From NCBI GenBank assembly GCA_022447605.1, contig JAKVBG010000001.1, positions 1 to 64,000 of the forward strand: a stretch of DNA of 64,000 bases, given 5' to 3'. A program made the translations under genes and the position numbers. This document shows, one piece after another, positions 35,431 to 44,020 of the stretch (position 1 is its first letter; every line of letters begins with the position of its first letter). Under the pieces are notes generated by a model. That model was not told the DNA's origin. It saw only the letters and a program-made list of their open reading frames with translations, and searched no databases. Origin of the DNA: Mariniblastus sp. GTDB taxonomy: Bacteria; Planctomycetota; Planctomycetia; Pirellulales; Pirellulaceae.

Positions 35431-35889
35431 CTACTCGTCCCCAGCCCGAAACCAGGGGGTCAGGACCGGCGTGTAGCGACAGATATCACTCGCATCAAAG
35501 TAGAGGTCGATTTCGCGGGCGGCCGCTTCGGCACCATCCGAGGCGTGGACCAGGTTCATCTGCCGGCTACTGCTGAAATCACCCCGAATCGTCCCCGGGT
35601 CAGCCGCCAAACCACTGGTCTTACCAAGCATTTCACGAACCACGCGAACCGCATCCAGACCTTCCAAAACCATGGCCACCACTGGGGCTCCCGTGATGAA
35701 CTCCTCCAGCCCGGGATAGAATGGCTTGTCGACATGCTCGGCATAGTGCTGTTTGGCCAGTTCCGGTGTCACCTGAATCAGCTTCATCGCCACGATCGTC
35801 AGGGCTTTATCTTCAAAACGGCTGATAATACGCCCGATTAGTCGGCGCTGGACGCAATCCGGTTTGAGCAATATGAGAGTATTTTCCAT
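35431..35889 (-). CDS. ndk: Nucleoside diphosphate kinase
   Basis: 152 residues. It balances NTP pools by phospho-transfer through a histidine. Motifs: TLILLKPDCVQRRLIGRI at the start, EHVDKPFYPGLEEFI, GLDAVRVVREMLGKT, TIRGDFSSSRQMNLVHASDG with the phosphorylated His115, and the C-terminal WF. Complete and ordinary. It is convergent with the kinase gene on its left. Confidence 0.95.
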   Translation of the reverse strand: MENTLILLKPDCVQRRLIGRIISRFEDKALTIVAMKLIQVTPELAKQHYAEHVDKPFYPGLEEFITGAPVVAMVLEGLDAVRVVREMLGKTSGLAADPGTIRGDFSSSRQMNLVHASDGAEAAAREIDLYFDASDICRYTPVLTPWFRAGDE

Positions 35890-36235
35890 CGGTTCTCTGT
35901 CCTCTGCTGGGGCCTGGGGGGTGCTGGATGCCGCTCAAAAAAAAACCGGCATTGGGGCAGCATAACATCTATTTCCCCCTTTCTAGAAGATCGGATTTTT
36001 GACAAACTAAACGGACTTGCAAGTGCAAATCCTTGCTTTTCCAACACATTTCGGCAGTATCTGGACAGAACATGGATGGATTGCGATTGGGCCAACTGGA
36101 CCGGCCCGTGCCAACCCAAAATCGTTTCGAAATCAGCTTCGTTGCCGAGTCCGCAACTGCCGCTCCAATTACAATAAACGTCTGAAATTTCGGTACTGTT
36201 CCGCTAACCATCATCCACTGACTGACGAGAATTCC
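35890..36235. other. Divergent intergenic region between ndk and korA
   Basis: 346 bases containing the promoters of both genes. An A9 run flanked by GCCG/CGGC (ATGCCG ... CGGCAT around 35928-35955) forms a loose stem. A long frame from 36017 runs through into korA, but the first 73 codons carry no domain and the family start is at 36236. Confidence 0.4.
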
Positions 36236-38092
36236 ATGATCAGTACCACGGATCAATTCCCTCCCACAAGCAAGCCATCCGAATCGGTAAACGGCGTCAC
36301 GGTCCGACTGGCCGGCGACTCGGGTGACGGGATGCAGCTTCTCGGTTCCCAGTTGACCAACACGTCGGCACTGTCGGGCAATGACGTGGCCACCTTCCCG
36401 GATTTTCCTGCCGAAATCCGGGCACCGCGGGGAACACGGGCTGGCGTCAGTGGATTCCAGGTGCAATTTTCTGCCGAGGAGATTTTCACTCCTGGTGACG
36501 GACTCGACGCATTGATTGCCATGAACCCGGCAGCCCTGGTCACCAACATTGAAGACTTGAAGCCAGGTGGGATTCTGATCGTCAATTCAGACAGCTTCGC
36601 CGAGAAGGACCTGAAACTGGCCAAGCTGGACACGAACCCCTTGGACAGTGACAAGCTCGAGTCGTATCGATTGATCCAGGTGCCGATGAGCAAATTGACG
36701 CGCACGGCAGTCGAGGAAACCAAGATCTCTACCAAGCTGGCAGATCGCTGCAAAAATTTCTTTGCCATGGGTCTCGTCTTCTGGCTGTACGGCCGAGACG
36801 TGGAACCGACTCTCCGATTTATCGAGGCAAAATTTCGTGGCAAAGAGGACGTTTCCAATGCCAACCGACTCGCCTTGAAGGCGGGCTGGAATTACGGTGA
36901 AACCACCGAGGATTTTGCGTCGACCTACCAGGTACCCGCCGCCCAACTGGAGCCGGGAACCTATCGAAACATCATGGGAAATCAGGCCCTCGCCCTGGGA
37001 TTGGTAGCCGCTTCCAAGCTGAGTGACAAGAAACTGTTCCTCGGATCGTACCCGATCACCCCGGCCAGTGATGTACTGCATGAATTGAGCAAGTTCAAAC
37101 GGTTCGGTGTGCGAACTTTCCAGGCCGAGGACGAAATCGCCGCCGTCTGCTCAGCCATCGGAGCTGCCTTTGGCGGGAGTATGGCCGTCACCACCAGCAG
37201 TGGTCCCGGGATCGCCTTGAAAGGTGAGGGAATCGGGCTGGGGTTAATCCTGGAACTCCCGTTCATCGTGATTGACATCCAGAGGGGAGGACCGAGTACG
37301 GGTCTTCCCACCAAGACGGAGCAGTCCGACCTCTTGATGGTCATGCATGGTCGCAACGGCGAATCCCCACTGCCGATCATTTCCGCCAGCAGTCCGGCCG
37401 ACTGTTTCGCCGTCGCGATCGAAGCGTGGCGAATCGCAACAAAGTTCATGACCCCGGTCATCATTCTTTCGGACGGCTACATTGCCAACGGAGCCGAGCC
37501 TTGGAAAATGCCTGCGGTTGAAGAACTCCCGTCGATTGAAATCGGCCACCCGGTGGCTGACGGGACACCCTTTGAGCCTTACCGTCGCAATGATGACCTG
37601 GCCAGGCCCTGGGCCGTTCCCGGCACCCCCGGATTGATGCACCGGGTCGGTGGATTGGAGAAAGAGGATGGGAGCGGGAATGTAAGTTACGATCCACAGA
37701 ATCACCAACACATGGTGAAGACACGTGCGCAAAAAGTTCAAAACGTCGCCAATGTCATTGATGACCTGGAAGTGGACGGGGCCGAGAGCGGCTTACTGGT
37801 CCTGAGCTGGGGAGGCACCCTTGGCGCTTGCCGAACCGCGGCCAGGATGTGTGCCCAGCAGGGGAAATCGGTTGGACACGCCCACCTCAGGTGGCTTAAC
37901 CCGTTCCCTAAAAATCTGGGTGAGATCCTCGACCGTTATGACCAAGTACTGATCCCGGAACTCAACACGGGACAACTCCGCTTGTTGATCAAGAGTGAGT
38001 TCTCCGTGAACGTCGAGGGATTCAACAAGGTTCAGGGAAAACCGTTTGCCGTCAGTGAAGTCACCGAGAAAATCAATTCCATGCTAACGTGA
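36236..38092 (+). CDS. korA: 2-oxoacid:ferredoxin oxidoreductase, alpha subunit with fused gamma domain (KorA-like)
   Basis: I start at the ATG at 36236 (MISTTDQFPP...), giving 618 residues, the usual length of the fused gamma-alpha subunit. The gamma domain (about residues 20-200) contains VRLAGDSGDGMQLLGSQLTN and the FPAEIRAPRGTRAGVSGFQV motif. The alpha domain follows with NQALALGLVAAS, FLGSYPITPASDVLHELSKF, FQAEDEIAAVCSAIGAAFGG, TTSSGPGIALKGEGIGL and the RGGPSTGLPTKTEQSDL core. With KorB it oxidatively decarboxylates a 2-oxoacid, most likely 2-oxoglutarate, to acyl-CoA, reducing ferredoxin. The 2-oxoglutarate assignment rests on the two-subunit architecture; other substrates are possible. 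korB follows 46 bases later. Confidence 0.9.
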   Translation: MISTTDQFPPTSKPSESVNGVTVRLAGDSGDGMQLLGSQLTNTSALSGNDVATFPDFPAEIRAPRGTRAGVSGFQVQFSAEEIFTPGDGLDALIAMNPAALVTNIEDLKPGGILIVNSDSFAEKDLKLAKLDTNPLDSDKLESYRLIQVPMSKLTRTAVEETKISTKLADRCKNFFAMGLVFWLYGRDVEPTLRFIEAKFRGKEDVSNANRLALKAGWNYGETTEDFASTYQVPAAQLEPGTYRNIMGNQALALGLVAASKLSDKKLFLGSYPITPASDVLHELSKFKRFGVRTFQAEDEIAAVCSAIGAAFGGSMAVTTSSGPGIALKGEGIGLGLILELPFIVIDIQRGGPSTGLPTKTEQSDLLMVMHGRNGESPLPIISASSPADCFAVAIEAWRIATKFMTPVIILSDGYIANGAEPWKMPAVEELPSIEIGHPVADGTPFEPYRRNDDLARPWAVPGTPGLMHRVGGLEKEDGSGNVSYDPQNHQHMVKTRAQKVQNVANVIDDLEVDGAESGLLVLSWGGTLGACRTAARMCAQQGKSVGHAHLRWLNPFPKNLGEILDRYDQVLIPELNTGQLRLLIKSEFSVNVEGFNKVQGKPFAVSEVTEKINSMLT

Positions 38093-38138
38093 TCGAAACA
38101 CTGCGAAATGCAGTCGCTCGGCTCCAACCGGAAAAACT

Positions 38139-39149
38139 ATGAGTACTGAACTTCCCGTATTGAAACCTGCCGATTTTGCTTCCGACCAGGATGTCCGATG
38201 GTGTCCGGGGTGTGGTGACTATTCGATCCTGGCGCAAATGAAAAAGGTGCTTCCCGAATTAAGCATCCCCCTGGAAGAGACCGTGTTTATCTCCGGGATC
38301 GGCTGTTCCAGTCGATTTCCGTATTACATGAATACTTATGGGATGCACAGCATTCACGGCCGAGCCCCGGCTTTTGCCACCGGTCTGAAATCAACCCGTC
38401 CCGAACTGAGTGTCTGGGTGATTACGGGTGACGGTGACGCGTTGAGCATTGGTGGAAATCACCTGATGCACGCCATCCGGCGTAATATCGATATCAATAT
38501 CGTCCTGTTCAATAACAGCATTTACGGACTGACCAAGGGGCAGTACTCACCCACATCGAAAGTGGGCCATGTCACCAAGAGCACTCCGCTCGGTTCGATC
38601 GACCACCCACTCAACCCGATCTCGGTCGCCCTGGCTGCCGAGGCGACCTTTGTGGCCCGCTCCATCGACGTCAACGCCAAACATCTGATAAAAACACTGA
38701 CCCGCGCTGCCCAGCACAAAGGGACGTCATTCGTAGAGGTCTATCAAAACTGTAACGTGTTCAATGATGGTGCCTGGGACTACATGAAAGACAAGGCAAC
38801 CAAAGCCGATAATGTGCTGGAGCTGGAAAATGGCAAGCCCATGGTCTTTGGTAACGGTGAAAAGGGAATTCGTCTCAATGGCTTCACACCGGAAATCGTC
38901 GCCCTGAAAGATGTCCCGGTTGACGATTTACTGTTTCACGATGAGTCCTGCCCCGACCCGCAACTCGCCTTTTTGCTGAGTCGCTTGAAACACCCCCACT
39001 TTCCCGAACCGATCGGCGTTTTCCGTTCGGTCGAGCGCCCCACCTACGATGATGAAATCAACCGTCAGGTCGCTAACGCCACGGAAAATCAGGGGGAAGG
39101 CCAACTGAGTGACCTGTTGTCGTCGGGTGATACCTGGACCGTTGAGTGA
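38139..39149 (+). CDS. korB: 2-oxoacid:ferredoxin oxidoreductase, beta subunit (KorB-like)
   Basis: 336 residues, binds thiamine diphosphate. Motifs: DVRWCPGCGDYSILAQMKKV at the start, FISGIGCSSRFPYYMNTYGM (a second Cys-containing block), HGRAPAFATGLK, the ThDP motif VITGDGDALSIGGNHLMHAI...NIVLFNN, and YGLTKGQYSPTS. The WCPGCG segment is typical of two-subunit 2-oxoglutarate:ferredoxin oxidoreductases. The gene pair korA-korB on the same strand, 46 bases apart, indicates one operon. Downstream the glycosyltransferase gene begins nine bases after the stop. Confidence 0.92.
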   Translation: MSTELPVLKPADFASDQDVRWCPGCGDYSILAQMKKVLPELSIPLEETVFISGIGCSSRFPYYMNTYGMHSIHGRAPAFATGLKSTRPELSVWVITGDGDALSIGGNHLMHAIRRNIDINIVLFNNSIYGLTKGQYSPTSKVGHVTKSTPLGSIDHPLNPISVALAAEATFVARSIDVNAKHLIKTLTRAAQHKGTSFVEVYQNCNVFNDGAWDYMKDKATKADNVLELENGKPMVFGNGEKGIRLNGFTPEIVALKDVPVDDLLFHDESCPDPQLAFLLSRLKHPHFPEPIGVFRSVERPTYDDEINRQVANATENQGEGQLSDLLSSGDTWTVE

Positions 39150-39158
39150 CCCGTTTCC

Positions 39159-40277
39159 ATGTCCCGACGAGTCCTGTTGCTCGGTGAATACGGCTGGCGT
39201 AACGGCGGTGAAAACTCGTTCTTGGCGATTGCCCCGTCCTTGATCCAGCAGGGATTCGAGTTTGTGGCCGCGGTACCCGCCGGTACCGAATTTTCCACTG
39301 CGTTGGCAGAGCTTGGCTGTGACCTGGTCGACCTGCAACTATTCCATCGGGACCAGCGCAAATCCCAGGAGCAGATCCGCATCGATCTGGACCAGCTGGT
39401 TCGATCCGTTCAACCCGATCTGGTCCATTGCAACAGCCTGTCGACCAGCCGCTTGGCCGGCCCCGTCACACGCGCAGCCAACGTTCCATCGGTCGGCTAC
39501 CTGCGAGATATCCTGCGGCTCAGCGCCAAAGCGATCCAGGACATTTCCGAGATGGACCAGCTGGTAGCCGTTTCCCGGGCCACCCGTGACTACCATGTCG
39601 CTGCCGGCATCCCGGCAGGAAAGGTTGAGGTGATCTACAACGGCGTGGATCTCGAGCAGTTCGCCCCGCGATCTGGGACCGGCAGCTTGCAGGCTGAACG
39701 GGGCATCCCCACAGGCGACAGAATCATCCTCTGCGTCGGCCAGATTGGCATCCGCAAAGGGACCGAGATCGTACTGGACAGCTTTTCGAGATTGGCCGCA
39801 AAAGATCCGTCCCTGCAGCTCTTTCTGGCAGGGGATCGCCATTCCAAAAAACAGGAAGCGATCGAATACGAAAAACAATTGAAGGCCACCTCCGCCTCTT
39901 CGTCCTGCTCATCCCGAATCCACTGGCTCGGACGGATTGATGGGATACCGAACTTGATGAACGAAGCAGTCTTGTTGTTGCATGCCGCACACCAGGAGCC
40001 ACTAGGGCGCGTGTTGCTGGAAGCGGCCGCCAGCGGACTCCCATTTGTCGCTACCCGTGTTGGGGGCACACCGGAAATCGTTGAAGGCACCGGGATCGAG
40101 TTGGTCCCCGCGGGCGACACGGCCGAAATGTGCCGGGTCGCACAACGAATCCTGGAATGTCCCGGTGAAGAGCGCCGAACCGCAAGAGAGTTGCGGGACC
40201 AGGCAGTTCATCGATTCTCGCTGAGGCAATGCGCAGAAAAAATCGGGAATCTGTACCGGCAACAGCTGGGCACTTGA
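39159..40277 (+). CDS. GT4-family glycosyltransferase
   Basis: 372 residues, GT-B fold. The N-lobe begins RRVLLLGEYGWRNGGENSFL (a glycine-rich donor/acceptor loop), and the C-lobe shows VEVIYNGVDLEQFAPRSG, the IILCVGQIGIRKGTEIVLDSF strand, and the E-x7-E signature HAAHQEPLGRVLLEAAASGL followed by PFVATRVGGTPEIV and GIELVPAGDTAEM. These are the hallmarks of the retaining GT4 family. Likely role: adding a sugar to an envelope or extracellular glycan; donor and acceptor are not predictable. It starts nine bases after the korB stop, but a functional link is not evident. Confidence 0.9.
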   Translation: MSRRVLLLGEYGWRNGGENSFLAIAPSLIQQGFEFVAAVPAGTEFSTALAELGCDLVDLQLFHRDQRKSQEQIRIDLDQLVRSVQPDLVHCNSLSTSRLAGPVTRAANVPSVGYLRDILRLSAKAIQDISEMDQLVAVSRATRDYHVAAGIPAGKVEVIYNGVDLEQFAPRSGTGSLQAERGIPTGDRIILCVGQIGIRKGTEIVLDSFSRLAAKDPSLQLFLAGDRHSKKQEAIEYEKQLKATSASSSCSSRIHWLGRIDGIPNLMNEAVLLLHAAHQEPLGRVLLEAAASGLPFVATRVGGTPEIVEGTGIELVPAGDTAEMCRVAQRILECPGEERRTARELRDQAVHRFSLRQCAEKIGNLYRQQLGT

Positions 40278-40278
40278 G

Positions 40279-40310
40279 GCGAACCGGCCCCTCGGTTCCG
40301 CTTCGATTTT
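40279..40310 (+). terminator. Weak terminator-like hairpin after the glycosyltransferase gene
   Basis: GCGAACCG (40279-40286) pairs with CGGTT and CGC (40293-40301) with one bulged base, followed by TTCGATTTT. Position just after the stop fits termination; the T-run is short. Confidence 0.4.
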
Positions 40311-40408
40311 GGGGAATCACCGAGCTGACAGGTTGATTGGTACCCCAGTGCGTGAAACAATAAGAAAAGAAGATTTCCGGATCGCCTGTCTATCCTTCGA
40401 ACCTGCCG

Positions 40409-42949
40409 ATGTCCCCAATCAACAAGGACGATTTCCTGGCTGCATTGCAAAAGAGCAATGTTCTCACCCCGGAAGCACTACAGGCCTGGCTCGAAAAGAA
40501 CCCAACAACCGATGGACAGCAAACGGCCCTGGAATTGTCCAAGGCAGGCCTGATCACCCGCTGGCAGGCCAAGTACCTTCTGTCGGGCCGACATGTGCTC
40601 AAGATTGGCAACTATGTACTGCTGGAACGGATCAGCCAGGACGAACTGGGGGATCTGTTCATCGCCAATCATGCGAATCTTGACCGGAAAGTCCAGATTC
40701 AGTTTCTCTCGACCGACCTGAAGACCGGCACGCCGCCATGCAATCAGTTCCTGCAACGCGTCGGGAAGGCATCCGAGCTGGACCATAAAAATCTGGTTCA
40801 CCTTTACGATGTGGACCAGGAGAAGGGAAGGTATTACCTCGTCACCGAGTTTTTCGCCGGGCAATCCCTGGACAAAATTGCCAGCCAACTCGATTCGGCG
40901 ACGTTGGCGCAGGTCATGCTCCAGGTAATCGAGGCCCTCGAATTCATCCATCAAAACGAAATGGTTCACGGCGGGGTTTCAGCCAACGACATAATGATCT
41001 CTGCCGACAACGAAGTAAAACTGGGCGGGATTGCCCTGGCCCCCTTGCGTGCGGGGAATCTTGATTCACCCGCATCCGATTTCGAACAATTGGGCCAGGT
41101 GGCTAGCGATGCTTTTCGCCAATTACCGATGACCGAACAGACAGGCCGCCTCGAGTCTCTGATTGCAAATATTGGTTCCGATTTCTCCAGCCCGGAAGAG
41201 ATTCGTCAGGGGTTGATGGCTTATCTAAACCATGCCTCCCAGGTGAAGACGGTCGATGAAATTCCGGAGGGAATCTCGCTCGAAACTTCGCCACAGCACG
41301 ATCGATCAAGTGGCCTGCAGGTCGCCCCTGCTTCCGGCGCTCACCCCGCACAAGCGGCCAACCGGCCAAGTCCGCAGGGGAGCAACAAACCTTTCCTGAT
41401 CCTGGGGGCAGCCGTTCTGGCGGGGCTGGCGATTTTGGGGGCGACGATCTTCATTGCCATGAGCCTGAGCAGCAGCAGTGAAACGCCAGTCGCCAAGGCA
41501 AATGTCGATAAACCTGGCACCAGTCGACGAGCGATCAAAGAGCGAGACACCGACAACGAGTTACGGGCAGGAGTCCTCGAGCAAAACGTGGACTCGCCGT
41601 TTGTCGAAAAAGAGGAGACCATTCCGACGCAAGCACCTAGCCAACCGCCTGCGCCCCAAACTCCCGCTCAAGCCCCCCCGACCGATCAGCCGCCGGCCAA
41701 AGAGACACCTGCCAAACCACCTGCCAAACCTCCCGCCGATCAGCCACCACCAACCGATGAGCCAGCTGCCGATCAGCCGCCGGCCAAGGAGACACCTACC
41801 AAACCTCCCGCCGACCAGCCACCTGCCAAGCCTCCCGCTGACTCGACGCCAGACAAACCGCCAGCCACCCCCCCCAACATGAAGCCGGCCGGCGGCAACG
41901 CAGCGAACTCTGCCAACCAGAAAAAACCGGCCCCGTTTGCCAATTTGCCACGTCATTTCAATCTACCCATCAATACCGATGGGCAAGCTGTCTCATTGGG
42001 AAAAATCAAACCGAACCCGAAGTACCTGCTCGGTGTCAAGCTGATTTCCGGCCCAGAGATTTCGAAGACCAAGCTGTTCTTTGAGCTGAAATCGAACCAT
42101 ACAGAAGATACACGTCAATGGGACATCCTGTACAAAACTCGTGAAACGGAACCTGGCGTGCCGGTCGCGAAGTTTGTCTACCAGGGAAATGACTTCCGTT
42201 TTCAGTGGCAACCGGCCGCCAGTGAGGACAAAAACGTCAATTACCTGCGAAACTGCGTGGTGAAATTTGAGATCGGCTCCAACCGGGACGAACGCGTTTT
42301 GCGTCGACCTTTCCGGATCAGCAAGTTCAAGTTTGCAAAGGACGATCCACAAGTGAAAGTGGACCCGGACGACCCGGACATTGCCTGGTTACCCGACCCG
42401 AAATACATCACGACCGAACTGGAACAGATGGATGTCAAAAAGTATGGGAAGAACTTTTTTGAAAACGCGCTAATCACAAAAAAGACACCGGTCCGGATCG
42501 CTTTCAGCGACATCGATTACGAACAGATGAGCTCCATCCTGCTGACTGCCGATATCCGTACCAAAATCAAATTATCAGCGACCCTGCAGCTGCATCCCAT
42601 ACCGGGACAGAAGCCAAAATTGGCCAAACCGGCGCTGTTTCAATCGACGGGGGCTGCCTTGCAGCGAAATGCCAATAACCTCAAACAACAACATCGGCAA
42701 TTCAGCGGAACCCCCATCGCCAACTTGAGAAAGCTGCCCATCTACAAATCGCTTACCGATCCTATGAAAAGACAAATCGCCGCTCAATTAAAACAAGAGG
42801 CAGATCTTGCCTCGGAAAAGAGCCTCAAATTCGGCGAGCAGAAAACAAACTCGATCGACAAATTCTATGACAAAGTCATCCCCATCACGATTTCTTACCA
42901 GTTGGGGAGTCGGGTCATTCCTCTGGCAACGACGAAACCCGGCCAATAG
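40409..42949 (+). CDS. Kinase-fold membrane protein lacking catalytic residues, with Pro-rich stalk
   Basis: 846 residues. Residues 1-55 are a small helical domain often found before planctomycete kinases (NVLTPEALQAWLEKNP...ALELSKAGLITRWQAKYLL). A kinase-like domain follows (IGNYVLLERISQDELGDLFI to about residue 285) but every key position is altered: VAIK Lys is Gln (KVQIQFL), the catalytic loop is HGGVSAND (His187-Gly-Gly instead of HRD), and DFG is GGI. One membrane helix (LILGAAVLAGLAILGATIFI) follows, then a stalk of Pro/Ala/Lys repeats (about residues 408-500), and a 330-residue C-terminal domain of unknown fold outside. It looks like a pseudokinase adaptor linking cytoplasm to periplasm. 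Unique arrangement; function unknown. Confidence 0.8.
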   Translation: MSPINKDDFLAALQKSNVLTPEALQAWLEKNPTTDGQQTALELSKAGLITRWQAKYLLSGRHVLKIGNYVLLERISQDELGDLFIANHANLDRKVQIQFLSTDLKTGTPPCNQFLQRVGKASELDHKNLVHLYDVDQEKGRYYLVTEFFAGQSLDKIASQLDSATLAQVMLQVIEALEFIHQNEMVHGGVSANDIMISADNEVKLGGIALAPLRAGNLDSPASDFEQLGQVASDAFRQLPMTEQTGRLESLIANIGSDFSSPEEIRQGLMAYLNHASQVKTVDEIPEGISLETSPQHDRSSGLQVAPASGAHPAQAANRPSPQGSNKPFLILGAAVLAGLAILGATIFIAMSLSSSSETPVAKANVDKPGTSRRAIKERDTDNELRAGVLEQNVDSPFVEKEETIPTQAPSQPPAPQTPAQAPPTDQPPAKETPAKPPAKPPADQPPPTDEPAADQPPAKETPTKPPADQPPAKPPADSTPDKPPATPPNMKPAGGNAANSANQKKPAPFANLPRHFNLPINTDGQAVSLGKIKPNPKYLLGVKLISGPEISKTKLFFELKSNHTEDTRQWDILYKTRETEPGVPVAKFVYQGNDFRFQWQPAASEDKNVNYLRNCVVKFEIGSNRDERVLRRPFRISKFKFAKDDPQVKVDPDDPDIAWLPDPKYITTELEQMDVKKYGKNFFENALITKKTPVRIAFSDIDYEQMSSILLTADIRTKIKLSATLQLHPIPGQKPKLAKPALFQSTGAALQRNANNLKQQHRQFSGTPIANLRKLPIYKSLTDPMKRQIAAQLKQEADLASEKSLKFGEQKTNSIDKFYDKVIPITISYQLGSRVIPLATTKPGQ
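41636..41870 (+). repeat. Minisatellite coding for Pro-rich repeats
   Basis: Imperfect tandem units coding for variants of DQPPAKETP(A/T)KPPA. The units QPPAKETPAKPP and QPPAKETPTKPP recur with nearly identical DNA (GATCAGCCGCCGGCCAA(A/G)GAGACACCT), so the stalk length can change by recombination. Confidence 0.85.
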
Positions 42950-43003
42950 ACTATCATGGATGAGTCGTCTTTCCCCGTTTCCCAGTTCTCTGTCGATTGA
43001 ACC

Positions 43004-44020
43004 ATGCCCAAAGTTGCCATCCTTGGAGCCACGGGCTACACCGCCCGGGAATTGATCCTGTTGTTGCTGGGGCACCCTCAGGCAGAGATCGTCTCGGTAA
43101 CATCGCGACAGTCGTCTGCCGGAAAAATTGCTGACAGCCACCCGCAACTGCGGGGCCGACTCGACCTTGAGCTCAGCCATTTCGACCTCGAGCAACTGCT
43201 CAATCTGGGGGTCGACACCGTCTTTTCCTGCCTGCCTCACGCTGCCTCGGCCGAGGTGATTCGGCCGATCGTGGAGCAGGGGATCCGGGTGATCGACTTC
43301 AGTGCCGATTACCGATTGGATAACGTGGACACGTTTGAGCAATGGTACGGAGTGACGCACCCCGATCCAGGACAGGTAGGCTCCGTCCCCTACGGCCTCC
43401 CCGAGCTGTTCCGTGACGACATACAAGGGGCACCACTCGTTGCCAACCCGGGCTGTTTTCCCACATCCGTGCTACTCCCCATCGGACCCTTGCTGAAACA
43501 TCGTTTGATTGCGGACTCCCCGCTGATCATCGACTCGAAAACGGGCGTCTCCGGTGGGGGTCGTTCCCCCAAGCCGGGATTTCATTTCGTGGAATGCAAT
43601 GAATCAATCCGCGCCTACGGGATAGGCAGTCACCGCCATGCACCCGAGATCAATCAGTTACTGCATCGCTACAGCAGCGTCCATGCCGACGTTGTCTTCA
43701 CCCCCCACCTGGCCCCGATGGACCGTGGCATTTTGTCAACCATCTATTGCCAGCCCCAAGCTGGGAGTTCACGGCAAACGGTTCTCGACTGTCTCTCCGA
43801 TTTTTACCGGGACGAGCCGTTTGTCCGTATCGTCGACACGCCACCGGCTACCAAGCAGGTCACGCAAACCAACTTTTGTGATATTGCTGTCAGTGAATCA
43901 GCCGGATTCATTGTCGTGACCAGCGTTATTGATAACCTGATCAAGGGGGCTTCCGGTTTGGCGGTCCAAAATTTCAACTTGATGTGCGGCTTCGAGGAAA
44001 CGACGGCGTTGGTGTCATGA
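43004..44020 (+). CDS. argC: N-acetyl-gamma-glutamyl-phosphate reductase
   Basis: 338 residues. It reduces N-acetylglutamyl phosphate to the semialdehyde in arginine synthesis, using NADPH. Motifs: VAILGATGYTARELILLLLG (nucleotide-binding, with the ArgC-specific GATGYT.RE), FSCLPHAASAEV, DFSADYRLDNVDTFEQWYG, catalytic Cys151 in NPGCFPTSVLL, and SKTGVSGGGRSPK. The catalytic His region is GIGSHRHAPEINQ. All typical, normal length. argJ begins inside its stop codon (ATGA). Confidence 0.95.
   Translation: MPKVAILGATGYTARELILLLLGHPQAEIVSVTSRQSSAGKIADSHPQLRGRLDLELSHFDLEQLLNLGVDTVFSCLPHAASAEVIRPIVEQGIRVIDFSADYRLDNVDTFEQWYGVTHPDPGQVGSVPYGLPELFRDDIQGAPLVANPGCFPTSVLLPIGPLLKHRLIADSPLIIDSKTGVSGGGRSPKPGFHFVECNESIRAYGIGSHRHAPEINQLLHRYSSVHADVVFTPHLAPMDRGILSTIYCQPQAGSSRQTVLDCLSDFYRDEPFVRIVDTPPATKQVTQTNFCDIAVSESAGFIVVTSVIDNLIKGASGLAVQNFNLMCGFEETTALVS

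Noticed and set aside
36017-36235. N-terminal extension of the KorA frame
   Set aside because: 73 residues without resemblance to the family; the canonical gamma-domain start follows the ATG at 36236.
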